The notes beneath the pieces were generated by a model, which saw only the letters and a list, made by a program, of their open reading frames with translations, did no database searches and was not told where the DNA came from. A DNA stretch of 64,000 nt from Emergomyces orientalis (taxonomy: Eukaryota; Ascomycota; Eurotiomycetes; Onygenales; Ajellomycetaceae): positions 856,051-920,050 of the forward strand of contig MOWL01000003.1 of NCBI GenBank assembly GCA_002110485.1, read 5' to 3'. Of this stretch, positions 24,160 to 35,779 are shown one piece after another. The position numbers and the translations under genes are program-made. Each line of letters opens with the position of its first letter. The first letter of the stretch is position 1.

Positions 24160-24745
24160 ATGCCTATCCAGGGAATCAGAGCAGTGGCCGCCAGCCGAGT
24201 AAGTGTTACTTGCCTCTCCAAGGCGAAGAAATCACAGAGACTAATGAAATTTACACTCTACAGAATGGCGTTGGCGCGTTTATTCTCCAGTGCAAGCGAC
24301 TTGACTTCCATTATTGCGATTGGGCCGGGAGCTCAAAAGGGATGAAGTGAGTTGCCTCCCAAGTCCTCAGAGAAATGTGGAAAGAAAACGCCCTTTACAG
24401 CCGCACGCCACATGCCAAAGATCAATTCCAATCTAACAACGCTGTCACCCCAGTGCATTCCTCAAATACACCCTCCCTTCCTTCGCCGCCGCAAACCCAC
24501 AGATAGAAATTCACGTATCCCCGCGACCAAAAAAGCACCCGGTAATCAAGGGCCACTACATCAACGGCCGCGAAAAGGCAGTCTGCGTCCGCAATCTGGA
24601 GAAGGAGCAGATTCTCGCCAAAGCTACGTTGCTCAAAGAGGCGAGCGGGGAGAAGTTGAGGAGAGTCAGGAAGCCAGTGTCCAGTTTGAATGAGAGTGTG
24701 AGAGGTATTTGGAGTCCTTACCATGGCGATGTCAAAACGATATGA
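24160..24745 (+). CDS. MRPL51: Mitochondrial large-subunit ribosomal protein mL43
   Basis: Exons 24160-24198, 24264-24346 and 24454-24745 give about 137 residues, matching the small size of the family. The product is a mitoribosomal 54S subunit protein with the thioredoxin-like L51/S25/CI-B8 fold. Exon 2 reads NGVGAFILQCKRLDFHYCDW, exon 3 has IEIHVSPRPKKHPVIKG and YINGREKAVCVRN, and the C-terminus has VRGIWSPYHGD, all characteristic. The two short introns (65 and 107 nt) lie in the first third of the gene. The basic N-terminus MPIQGIRAVAASR fits an uncleaved or short mitochondrial signal. Confidence 0.95.
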
Positions 24746-25304
24746 TATGGAAATGGAATGGGATAGGGATGGATGCGGAGGTGCGGTTTGATGAGCAATT
24801 TCCGCTCTGGTCGTTTGAAACGGAAATGCGGTTTATGAAAAGATTCGCAAACCAATAGAGCCAATGTCTGAGCTATCGTGCTTGGCTATTATGTTATATG
24901 GGTTCATTTGGCATTTTTGTTGCGTCGGTTATTTGGGAGTATATATTAGCTTTGTTACCGGTTGGATTGGCAAGTTTACATAGACCTTTTGAATGTCTTG
25001 TGCTTCTCTATATGTATAATAGAAACTTTAAAATGTTAAAATAATTTCCTTTTGAACTCGATATTATTCCTCAATCGTGATTTATCAGGCTCCAATCCTC
25101 CTTATGCAGCACGTTTCAAAACTAGTAACAATCAATCAGTTAATAAAGGTACTATTAAGCAGCTTCTCTTAAAGTACTTGCGTGCCCCGCTCCATATGAT
25201 ACGGTGATATATGTACAAGTCATGATACAGTTACAAATATTCCTCGCTATGCTTGTAAAAAATGAAAGAGAAAGGCGAATGCCGATAAAGAAAGACAGAC
25301 AAGG
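24746..25304. other. Convergent 3' region between mL43 and the RING gene
   Basis: AT-rich 3' flanks; nothing else is seen. Confidence 0.5.
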
Positions 25305-26441
25305 CTAGAGATATATTTGAAACATCGCACGAGGCTGGCTAATTGTCTTGCCACAGTCGGGTACGACACATTTCGCAAATGGTTTCGTTTTTGATGAGTT
25401 GGCGTTCTCTGTCCGCTTTCTCGAACGCGCTCGGTATTTCGTACATTGTCCGCAGTAAACCTGGAAAAGATATATCTAGTTAGTACGTCGATAAACAACA
25501 AAAATGAGAGATCGATAGAGAAAACAAGGGAAGAAAAATCTTACATGTCCGCATGGTTTAGCCACCCATATCTGTCTCTGTAGCACGTCATCACCGGTCC
25601 CTAGTTCGTGGTCACAGTTTGGACAAACAACAACTTCATCCTCCCCGACAGTCCTGGTAAACCCCGGTGGAGGAGCTGTTGGTGCCACATATGCAGGAGT
25701 TTGCTGCATCTCACCCGCCCCAAATCCAGTCGTTCTGTAATCCAACTCGATGGGGAAATCATCCTCTATATCAACCTGAATGGGCCGCTCATCGATCCAA
25801 AACGGAGCAACGTTGGTAGGAAAGGCACGGGCAAGGTTGCGGCTCCTAAGGCCTATTTCTTCTCGAAGTGTTTCCTGCCGCCGCAGATATGACGAAGGGG
25901 GGCCATTTCCACGAATCCTCCTAATCATATCCAGGAGACTGGAGCCTCTTAAGGGGGGAGGGGCGTCTCGATTTCGGTGGCCAATATCATTTCTACGGGC
26001 TCCTTCCGCCGGGCGGATGTGAGTGCCTAAGAACTGTACTTCTGGGCTCGAGAGCTGTTGGGGCTCGTTTGTAGTTGATGGTTCTTCCTCTAGGTCAACA
26101 ACATCCGCCATAATATTTCTCCCAAATCGAGGTGGGCGTGAAGTACGGCCGACTCGTTGTCGCTGGGGTGTGTGAGGGGGTCTATCCGAGTTATCGGGCT
26201 CATCTGTCAAATCGATAATGTTTTCTTGGTGAGCAAGAGTGGGGGGAGAAAAGGTAGGTGCTGATGCGGTCGCCATGACTGGTCTTCTGAAATCGTAGCC
26301 GTCCCCTGGAAATCTCATATGTGGTAGGGGTGGAAGCGTTGGTCGATGAGTAGAGAAAGTCCGGGTCCTATGATTCGAACCAGAAGGGTCTGTGTGATCC
26401 CATGGGGATGTACTTCGACTGTGAGAATTGGAATCTAGCAT
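25305..26441 (-). CDS. RING-like zinc-finger protein with SUMO-interaction-like motifs
   Basis: Exons 26441-25545 and 25460-25305 give about 350 residues. The C-terminus forms a RING-like cluster: CPNCDHELGTG, KPCGHVYCGQC across the intron, then FAKCVVPDCGK. The cysteine/histidine order fits a C3HC4-type finger, with an unusually basic linker (RARSRKRTENAN) between the inner and outer pairs. The N-terminal two-thirds are low complexity, but two short hydrophobic-acidic motifs stand out: ENIIDLTDEPD (about residue 75) and ADVVDLEEEPS (about residue 113). They match the consensus of SUMO-interacting motifs. A RING plus tandem SIMs is the plan of SUMO-targeted ubiquitin ligases such as Slx8/Rnf4. 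That function is inferred and not shown. Confidence 0.8.
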
Positions 26442-27119
26442 CTCATGGTGCGGCCGCTAGGATCAATTACAAAAGAAAAGTGTTAGCTAAGGGTGAAACA
26501 TCGTAGAGGAGATGGGTCAACTGAATCACGGCGGTTGTAGCATCCATGTGGCGGTAGTGACGAAGGAAGGGCGATGCTTACTTTTCTCGACTGTCGGGCA
26601 GTCAAGAGGTGAATATTCGGGTCTCCATTCATGATAAATGCCTGGCTAGAAGGGAGAATAGCAAAAAGGTGTGGTTGGAGGCGAGGTAGTTGACATGGGT
26701 GGGGGGTTGAAAGAAGTGTTGTCCAAGCGAGATGGAGCGAGTGGTGGCAGCAGTGGTCGAGTCCAGCGGTTCTTATCCCATGTCCAGGCCGAGCCCTCGT
26801 TCAGGATGCATGCCGCCCCCAACCAGTGGCAATTAATGGACTGTAGCAAAGTGACCACAATGGAGAACGCTGACAGCGACCCAAAGGGACAACCAAACGT
26901 GTCTCGGGCGTATTATAGTTCTAATTCGCGGCTCATATCATTTGCTGTTCCTATTGACTAGTGAGGGAAAATCCCCTTTTTTGAGGTTTATATGAAGAAC
27001 CTGGGAAATTCCCATGTATATAAAATATTAACTAGCCCTTGGCGCCGGCAATTTCAAAGCGAAACGAAATATGAATAGAAAATTAAAATACAAATGACTA
27101 AAGAAACAAAATCCTGCTA
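26442..27119. other. Intergenic: RING-gene promoter and PRP19 3' region
   Basis: Both flanking genes run leftward. A short minus-strand open frame lies at 26646-26858 but has no support. No other feature is seen. Confidence 0.5.
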
Positions 27120-28789
27120 TCATGGCTTTGCTTCCACCACCGTAAGAGCACCATCGCCATTCAGAGCCACAATGCCTTGCGCTGATTTTCTCCAGTCCAC
27201 CGCAACGGCGGGGACTGCGCTTCGCAAAGGCTCAGACCATATCTTCGATGCTTTGGAATATTGCTGCACCGTTACCCCGTTTGGTCCGCCAGTCAATAAA
27301 AACTGTCCAGTGTAGTCCCAACTGATGGAGTCTACACGGTTTCCGGTTTCTAGCACCTTTATCTCCGCTGATTTGCGCAAATCCCATATTGAAACTGTAG
27401 AAGAGTTTTCAGTCAAGGATGCCAGCCAAGTGCCGTTCTCTGAAAAGAAAAGAGCTTTGAGTGGACTTCCAGCACCGAAATTAGCGGCACTTGTTCCAGT
27501 CTTGACGTCGAAAATCTTAATTTGGCCGTCGGCACCACCAGCAGCGATGAGATGGCCATCAGGATGGAATTTGACAGATGTTAAGGCTGCAAATATAATT
27601 AGCAATAGTAAAAAAATATACACTTCCAACAAGTCAAATACGTACCGGCATCGCTGTAAATCTGAGTAATGACAGTGTTGGTTGTAAGATCGTAGAGAAC
27701 ATAGCTCTTATCCACACCCACAGACGCAAGAATATCACCTGTTGCATGTGTTGCCAATGAAGTGGCTTCACCAGCATGTGAATTGAAGTTGGCCACCTCC
27801 GTCCCGTTCTCGAATATCTTTACTGCGCCCGTGGAAGTCGCAACGGCTGCCTTGTTCCCTATCCATACCGCATCTGTGACAGCACCCCCGACTTTTAGCG
27901 ATGATACTATCCGCTTCTCAGCCAGAGAATATATCCCAGCTACTCCATCAACACCTCCGACCAACGCGAGATCACCGGACGGATCGAGGCATAGGGACTT
28001 TCCGCCTGGATAAAGAGCGTCAGAACTATCGGCGGGTTTGAACTCTTGTATCTTTTCCCCTGTGGCCCATTCCTCTGGAACTGTCCGTTTGCGACGCGTT
28101 TTCGATAATCTATGCTATGTTAGAATCGGTCATAGTCGCAGACTAAATTATCAGGGGAAGCAAACATACTGTTCTTGTGTAGCATCAATCCTGGCAATCA
28201 CAGCAGGAGGCAACCCAGTGCTATCTACTTGCATAGCATCGCCATTGCTGGGAGCGCGACCTGCACCTACTGACACTTTCGACAAGGCGTCGCGAGCCTC
28301 ATCTCTTTCCTTTGTCAGTCTTGCGATGACCCTGACGGCAGCATCGTGCTGGTATAATGCGGTACTGAGCTCTTGTCGCGTCTGAGCCAGAGTTTGTTTC
28401 AAAGTATACGTTTCGAGCGCGAGGGCATCCCATTCTTCCTGGAACACTCCCAGTAGGGATGGAATGGACGTGAGAGTAGGTGGACGTGGTCGAACAACAC
28501 GGGCCGATTTGAGTTCTACCAGGTCGTCGACAGTAAGGTCTTCTCCGGTAACTGGGTCCTTGCCATTCTCTGAGATGTATGCCTCAATGAGACGCTTCTC
28601 AAAAACATTGCCTGCGTCAATATTAGCATGTTAGCTACAGCTTGAAGTCCAGGGATGGGGAGAGCTTCGTACCGCTTTTGCGCGAAACAACAGGCACCTG
28701 GGGAGCTTCTCCGGAGACTGCACGCAAACATTAGCAAGCTTCCACAATAAATTGCAAAGTTAAATAGTTGACTCACTTGCGCACAGCAT
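27120..28789 (-). CDS. PRP19: Prp19, U-box ubiquitin ligase and splicing factor
   Basis: Exons 28789-28777, 28717-28673, 28611-28170, 28109-27646 and 27586-27120 give about 476 residues in phase. Prp19 is the U-box E3 at the centre of the NineTeen complex, which stabilises U5 and U6 in the active spliceosome and also acts in DNA repair. The U-box reads MLCAISGEAPQVPVVS, VFEKRLIEAYI and DPVTGEDLTVDDLV across exons 1-3. A coiled-coil segment follows (EEWDALALETYTLKQTLAQT onward, about 70-130), then a seven-bladed WD40 domain with VKFHPDGHLIAAGGADGQIK and VSIWDLRK. The first coding exon is only 13 nt (MLCA plus one base), found from the conserved start. The gene faces the DUF4604 gene head to head. 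Confidence 0.96.
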
Positions 28790-29235
28790 GGCTAATGATC
28801 TTGTTTGGTCAGGGAAATTGGCGTGAGGGAGGCCGCCAGAGCTGTCAACGTAAATATTAAACAGTTGGTGCTGAGTTTCTTCGCATTGGGAGGCCGGAAC
28901 CCAAGTGGCTCCGCTCCGGAGATCAGATAAGGAACTCGTGCAAAACCACCACCACGATGACTGCTTCGGCGATGTTTTAAAAACACAACTGCGAACTTTG
29001 GAAAGCGGTTGACTGTTCGAAGAGGAAGTCTACACAATTGCCGCTAAGGCTCATGTGAGGTTTTATATAACATTAGTTCTACTCCAGTACGGCCTAAATC
29101 GCGGACACCTACTCGCCCCACAAGGATGCCATCGGAGACCTGAAAGAAATGATCGGCCTTCCAACGCTCCGCTCTTTGCAGACCTGACACCTAAATTTTC
29201 GAGGGCCGTCTGGTCCTCATATTCATATACTGATC
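28790..29235. promoter_or_regulatory. Divergent promoter region of PRP19 and the DUF4604 gene
   Basis: Head-to-head region of 446 bases. No specific element is identified. Confidence 0.5.
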
Positions 29236-29802
29236 ATGAGTTTCAATGCAAAGAACTTGAGTTATGGTATGCTTTACCTTGCTTGCCACAGGCCCTACTA
29301 TTAATACCCCTACTAACAACAATATACAGATAAAAGGGAACCTGCGTTTCTTCGAAAGCTAAGAAATAAATATGGCGATGGAAGTGGCTTCCACAATGAC
29401 AGGCCAAGCCCACGTCCTACGAAAAAGAAGGATGACGATGATGATGATGCCCCTACCTACGTGGACGAGGAGAGCAATGAGGTAATTTCCAAAGAGGAAT
29501 ATGATGCATTGGTGAGAGGGGACAGCGACAACAAGACCGAGGAAGACTCCAGAAATATTGGAGATGAGAATGAACAAACTAAATCAGCGCATGATGAAGG
29601 CGATGGCGATGCGCAAGGAGAGCCGCAAGGCTCCAAGGCCAAACAAAAGCAACATTGTGCGGAGATTGGTGGCGCAAAAAAGCGAAAGCAAGCCAAAGTA
29701 ATTGGAGAGGATGCAACTGAAGAGGAGGCCCGGAAACATCCAGCATCACGGAAACCGAAGCTGAAAAAGAAGATTAAGCTATCATTTGACGAAGAAGTCT
29801 GA
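29236..29802 (+). CDS. DUF4604-type small nuclear-like protein
   Basis: Exons 29236-29266 and 29330-29802 give about 167 residues. The start MSFNAKNLSY, then DKREPAFLRKLRNKYGDG after the 63-nt intron, is the conserved opening of DUF4604 proteins. An Asp run and APTYVDEESNEVISKEEYDA follow. The rest is charged with Lys- and Glu-rich blocks and ends KKKIKLSFDEEV, which looks like a nuclear-localisation stretch followed by an acidic end. The family is small and poorly characterised; I cannot give a function. No membrane segment or signal is visible. Confidence 0.85.
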
Positions 29803-30329
29803 GTTATTCCACATGGACGGATTGCAAGCTGAAATTCGAGCCCTTTTTCACATGATGGTCATTATATAGAGGCATTCTTGTATCAGGATCCCTTTAGTTA
29901 GTTTTCGACATAAAACACATCGTTTAGAACTATAAGAAGCTATTCTGTATTCTACTGTAAGAAATCAGTTCTGGCCCAATATGATATCACTACGGTGGAC
30001 CACGCGGCTCCACAGTGCAATGTGGCACCACAAAGGGCAACTGACTAATCCTCCATATATAAAATGCAAGGACATATCGAGAAAATACCAGCACGAAAAA
30101 GTATAATTATTGCTACCTCACATGTACTCTATTTGATTTTACATATTGACTCTGGATTGAGAAGATTGAGAAGCGCGAATATTAGTTGTCGGACTTGCGA
30201 AAACCTGCCAGCCTAAACTGGGAGTGGGTGCTTAGGTATTACCCATCTTTACTTGCAAACTCCTACCAACTCTCTACGTTACACTCTAACAACGACTCCA
30301 TTTTATGTTTGGGGTGACCAGATATCCCA
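29803..30329. other. Intergenic: 3' end of DUF4604 gene and EFL1 promoter
   Basis: Tandem-gene spacer of 527 bases. No RNA gene or unusual element is seen. Confidence 0.5.
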
Positions 30330-33300
30330 ATGCCTGTAGTTAATGTGGAAGATCTTGTCCGCCTTCAGCAGAAAGCGGAGGATATTAGAAATGCATGCCT
30401 ACCCTTCCCCGCTATCAAACACCCCTCTTTTTATATCTATTCACCAACTAGCTAGACTGTGACAGGGGCTAACTTTTCTCACAGATATGTATCCTTGCAC
30501 ATGTCGTAAGTGTACTGAATGGTCTCGTTATATGAGGATCAGCTATTGAGATATGTTCTACCTATAGGACCACGGGAAAACGTCCTTGACGGACAGCCTG
30601 ATTGCTACAAATGGCATCATTTCGCCGAAGATGGCCGGGAAAATCCGCTATCTGGACTCCCGCCCAGATGAACAGTTACGAGGGATCACGATGGAGTCAT
30701 CTGCCATATCACTCTATTTCTCTATGCTTAGAAGAGCATCCAAAGACGCCGATCCTGAACAGAAAGAATACTTGATCAATTTAATCGACTCTCCAGGCCA
30801 TATCGATTTCAGTAGTGAAGTTTCCACGGCTTCTCGACTATGTGACGGTGCTCTTGTTTTAGTTGATGCTGTCGAAGGGGTCTGCAGTCAAACCGTTACT
30901 GTGCTGCGACATACATGGGTTGAGCATCTTAAGCCAATCCTGGTCATCAACAAGCTAGATCGATTGGTTACAGAGTTAAAAATGACTCCTGCAGAAGCAT
31001 ATTCGCACCTCAGTAAACTGCTTGAACAAGTAAATGCTGTCATCGGAAGCTTCTACCAAGGGGAGCGTATGGAGGAAGACTTGCAGTGGCGGGAGAGAAT
31101 GGAAGAACGAATACACGCAGCGGCCACCAAGCAGGGTGATCGGACGACCCAGTTGGCGGATAGCATGGCTGATACAAGGTCGCAGGCCGATTCAGCTGAA
31201 GGTGAATTCGAAGAACGTGATGATGAGGATCTTTATTTTGCTCCAGAAAAAAATAATGTCATTTTCTGCAGCGCAACTGACGGGTGGGCATTTACTATTC
31301 GGCAATTTGCTGGTTTATATGAGAAAAAACTTGGATTTAAAAGGTCTGTTTTGGAAAAGGCTCTATGGGGCGATTTCTATCTCGATCCGAAAACCAAACG
31401 AGTCGTTGGGCAAAAACATCTAAAAGGGCGAAATTTGAAACCGATGTTTGTTCAACTTGTTCTGGAAACTATATGGGCAGTCTACAATGCAACGACAGGT
31501 GGCGGGCAAGGAAAAAGGTAAGAAATTTGGTACCCCTTCGGTTGTAATGCAATATGAGTTAACCTATGTTGACTAGTGATCCCGTGCTATTGGAAAAAAT
31601 TACCAAATCACTCGGAATTACTATACAAGCCCATGTATTGCGCTCACGGGATCCAAAGAATATCCTTACCGCCGTATTCTCTTCGTGGCTTCCCCTATCC
31701 ACAGCTGTTCTAGTCTCCGTGGTCGAATACCTTCCTAGTCCTCCAGTCGCACAGGCAACTAGACTTCCAGACATGATTGAAGACTCCCCTGGGTCTGAGG
31801 CCATTAGCCCGCGTGTTCGCGACGCGATGGTAAACTTCAAAGCTGGACAAGATGACCCGGTTGTCGCGTACGTCAGCAAAATGGTTTCTATACCTGAAAG
31901 TGAACTCCCTCAAAATACGCGCCGACCTGGAGGTATGCTAAGCGCGGAGGAAGCACGGGATATGGCACGAAAGAAACGGGAGGAGATAGCGAAATTACAG
32001 GCACAGAGTAACGGAGCGCCACAAACAGATAGCTTCGCCCAAGCAGCAGCCACCTTTGAAAATGCGAGCGTGGAAGATATTGGTCCGGACGCGGCGGAAG
32101 AGAAGGATGACCCTGAGCACCTCATTGGCTTCGCACGGCTATATTCCGGAACTCTTTCTGTTGGGGATTCCATCTACATTATCCCTCCCAAATTTTCACC
32201 ATCACATCCCCATGCACCACCTACACTACAAAAGGTGGAAGTAAAAGCGCTTTACTTGTTGATGGGCCGAAGTTTAGAAAACTTGCAAAGTGTCCCGGCT
32301 GGTGTTGTCTTTGGCATTGCTGGTCTGGAAGGTCATGTCCTTAAAACTGGAACTCTTTGTAGTCAACTGGAGGGAGCGGTGAACCTAGCAGGAGTAACAT
32401 TGTCTAGTCCTCCTATTGTTCGCGTTGCGCTTGAGCCTGTCAACCCCTCAGATTTGAATAAGATGATCAATGGTCTAAAGCTGCTTGAAAAGAGCGACCC
32501 TTGTGCGCAGTATGAAGTTCTTCCTAGTGGAGAGCACGTCATTCTCACTGCTGGGGAGCTCCATCTCGAGCGATGCCTCAAAGATCTACGAGAACGGTTT
32601 GCGAAATGTGAAATCCAAGCTGGAGAAGCAATTGTACCGTATCGCGAAACTATAATTAATGCGCCAGAGATGGCACCACAAAAGAACCCCGACCTACCCC
32701 GAGGAACAGTGCTCAGTGTTTCAGCATCGAAGCAACTTACTATCCAGCTAAGGATACGACCGCTTCCCGCGGGAGTTACTGAGTTCTTAACCAAGCATGC
32801 AGCTACAATCAAGCGATTCTACGCCGAAAGGAGGACAGGAGCCAATAAGAGTATTGAAGAAAACAACGTCCACAGCGACATAGATGTCCAAGGTGATATC
32901 AGTAATGGCGAGACTGCTGCTAGGAAGATTCTTTCCCTTGGAGAATTTAAGAAAGAGTTGCAAAGTGCTTTCGACGAATCCCAAGACGAAAAAGATATCT
33001 GGAAGGACATCGTGAATAGAATCGTCGAGTTTGGCCCAAGACGGATAGGTCCTAACATCCTCGTTGACTCAACATTGACAGGCTCGTGCAATAAACTGTG
33101 AGTGCGAAAAGCAACATAGTCATCCAACATGAAAAACGCTAGCTAATCTTCTCGCTTTCCCCCGAAATTCTAGACTACTCGATAATGCAACCCAAAGCCC
33201 GCAAACTCAAGCGGCACAACAAGCCGCCTCAGAAACCTCAGCAAATCACCAACGACGAAGCATGAGCCTATTTTCGGATAAGATCTCCTACGCATTTCAA

Positions 33301-34025
33301 CTCGCAACTGCGCAGGGGCCTCTCTGTAGCGAACCCATTCAGGGCATTGCTGTATTCATAGAAGACGTCTCCGTAACTAAGACAGGGGAAGAAGAACTTG
33401 TCCGCCTTACTGGTGAAGTAATCAAATCAGCACGAGATGCCGTCTGGCAAGGCTTCCTCGATTGGAGCCCCCGACTACTCCTGGCCATGTACAGTTGCGA
33501 GATCCAAACATCTAGTAAGTGGGAACCTTTTCCTGGACAACTCTCCCTCCACCCTCCCCCCCCACCCCATACAAAAAGAAAGAAAAGAAAAATCCAATGC
33601 AATTCCCTTAAAAAATCTAACTAAAACCCTCAACCCCAACAGCCGAAGTTCTCGGCCGCGTCTACGGCGTCATAACCCGACGGCGAGGCCGCATCCTCTC
33701 AGAAACTATGAAAGAAGGCACGCCCTTCTTCACTATCCTCTCCCTTCTACCCGTCGCCGAATCCTTCGGTTTCTCCGACGAGATACGCAAACGTACCTCG
33801 GGTGCCGCCTCACCTCAGCTCATATTTGCCGGTTTTGAAATGCTGGATGAAGACCCGTTTTGGGTGCCGGCGACTGAGGAGGAACTGGAGGATCTCGGTG
33901 AGTTGGCCGATCGCGAGAATGTGGCGAAGAGATATATGGATCGGGTAAGGAGTAGGAAAGGTTTGGTTGTTAAGGGGAAGAAGTTGGTGAAGGATGCAGA
34001 GAAGCAGAAGACGTTGAAACGGTGA
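30330..34025 (+). CDS. EFL1: Efl1/Ria1, GTPase releasing Tif6 from pre-60S subunits
   Basis: Exons 30330-30392, 30485-30505, 30568-31517, 31577-33097, 33174-33514 and 33643-34025 give about 1,092 residues. Efl1 is an EF-2-like cytoplasmic GTPase that works with Sdo1 (SBDS) to evict Tif6 from late 60S particles. G1 reads AHVDHGKTSL, split by the second intron. LIDSPGHIDF (G3), VINKLDR (G4) and FCSATDGW near G5 follow. Domain II and later blocks (IGFARLYSGTLSVGD, HVILTAGELHLERCLKDL) match elongation factors. An Efl1-type insertion of charged residues lies between G4 and the FCSA block (ERIHAAATKQGDRT region). Exon 2 is a 21-nt microexon (ICILAHV). The first intron appears to use a GC donor, since no in-frame GT is available before a stop. 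Confidence 0.96.
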
Positions 34026-34966
34026 TTGGGGTCGCTAGGTAGAGTAAGGTAAGGAGGAAGGGTGTGATTATGGGGTTATAGTGAGGTTTTATTCTTCTAT
34101 TTTTGGCTAGGTATTTATCATTATGGTCTGATTTTTAGTTCTCTGTTGCATACGGCTTTGGTAAAAGGATATATAAAGAAAAGAATATAAAGAAAAAGTT
34201 ACTTATCGTCTGAAATCAGGTCTTATGATCCCAGCCGCCTTTACTTGAAAGACCCTGATAACGTACATTCGTTAGATTTTCTTTTCCCGAAGTTCCATGT
34301 AAGAACTGCAAGTGAGCGATACGAGGAAAAGGAGCCCTCAATGGAATAAAAAATACCCCAAGAAGAAATCGCAGCGATATAGTATTTCATAACATCTATG
34401 TTTTGTTTCCGATTCGTCATATCATTCATTCTATTCCACTCCGTCCTTTTCTAAAATAGTTCCAAGAAAAAGAGAAAATTTGCCAGAAAGTATGAAAGTC
34501 TGTATGATAATGTAGAGTGTCGTTGATTCTACCCTGTCATTAATCGCATGCCCCAGCAATAAACTTAGTGTTATGCGCCCCGCGAGGAAGCCTTCCATCC
34601 ACCCCTTAACCCAACATGCTATGCGTGCGCACAATGGTTAAATTCATATCCGTGCTCTATCGAAGTTACTCGATGGCGGAGGGTTACACCTTTCAAACAG
34701 GTTACTCTTGGGGGTTAGTAATTGAGGTAGCTTGGATAGACGTGACGTAGGTGTATGGCAAAACCCAGCGGCGCATTCCGTATGTTGATAAGAGAATCGG
34801 CTCGGAGCGGGAATAAATGAGTATCAGGGGAGCCCCATGATCAAGCGAATGAGGCTGCAGCGTAAAGTTAAAAAGGATACTCTCCCTTCAACCAAAATCC
34901 CTAGCCAACCAACCAACCAAGCCCTCAGAACAAAACCAGAGAGAAAAAAAGCGAAAAATTTCGCTC
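34026..34966. other. Convergent 3' region between EFL1 and CSL4
   Basis: 941 bases of 3' flank. A stretch near 34880-34925 contains CCAACCAACCAACCAA-like short repeats. No gene is seen. Confidence 0.5.
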
Positions 34967-35779
34967 TCAAAACGGCCTAGCAACCTTCCTCCCCTCCCTC
35001 CTCCCACTCCTGCCATCAACCATCTCCTTCCAACTAACCGGAACAAGCACATTCCCTTCCTCACTCCTCCCCATAACAACCCCCAACTCATTCCTCGCAG
35101 TCGAGCAGTAATAAAAGCTCTGATCACCGAGCGAAATCACCACGGCACGCACAATATCGCCGACGCGGAACATTTCATCCATAACGACGCGGTCCTTCTC
35201 GACGGCGCGCACGTCTTCTTTGCGGATTAGGGCCTGGAAGCGGAGATCGTCGGCATTGAGCGGGTCGGCGTTTGTAGTGGACAAGAGGGAGGGGGGAAGG
35301 TCGTCGGTAGTCGTGGTAGTGGGGTATGGGGAGGAGGGGCTATCGTCGAGGACGACGAGGATGGAGAGGGTTGCTTGGCGTTTCTGGACGCGGGTGACGC
35401 GGGCGAGGACGATGGAGTCGACGGCGGGGAGGGTGTTGTATTTGTATTTGTGTCTTTTCGTCGTTGGAGTAGTGGTTGTTGTATTTAGAGGCTTTTGCGA
35501 CTGCAGTGGGCCGTTTATGTTGCTCCCAGTATTATCATTCGTCACGACCCCATACCCGTCAAGCGTCTGTGCGAACGAGCGCGCCACCGTTACAAGCGCC
35601 TTTTGTTGTTTCTGTAGTTTATGTTTCGACAACTCCTCGCCCTTTTGTAAAACGACAGGGCCAGCTATCGAGGCGCAAACGAAGGAGTCTTGGATGTGAG
35701 TTCCGGGGCCCGGAATGAAGGATGAGGTGGGACCCAGTCGCTGGCCGGGGACGGCGATTGATGGGAGGGAAACTGCCAT
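34967..35779 (-). CDS. CSL4: Csl4, RNA exosome cap subunit
   Basis: A single exon of 270 residues. Csl4 is one of the three S1/KH cap proteins of the RNA exosome, which degrades and trims RNA 3' ends in the nucleus and cytoplasm. The N-terminal domain begins SIAVPGQRLGPTSSF with THIQDSFVCASIAG, as in the family. The central S1 domain has VDSIVLARVTRVQKRQATLS, then FQALIRKEDVRAVEKDR and FRVGDIVRAVVISLGDQSF. The C-terminal block YYCSTARNELGVVMGRSEEG is conserved. Two low-complexity insertions, Thr-rich (about 105-115) and Ser/Pro/Thr-rich (about 150-175), enlarge it. The ATG at 35779 gives the expected start. Confidence 0.95.
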   Translation of the reverse strand: MAVSLPSIAVPGQRLGPTSSFIPGPGTHIQDSFVCASIAGPVVLQKGEELSKHKLQKQQKALVTVARSFAQTLDGYGVVTNDNTGSNINGPLQSQKPLNTTTTTPTTKRHKYKYNTLPAVDSIVLARVTRVQKRQATLSILVVLDDSPSSPYPTTTTTDDLPPSLLSTTNADPLNADDLRFQALIRKEDVRAVEKDRVVMDEMFRVGDIVRAVVISLGDQSFYYCSTARNELGVVMGRSEEGNVLVPVSWKEMVDGRSGRREGRKVARPF

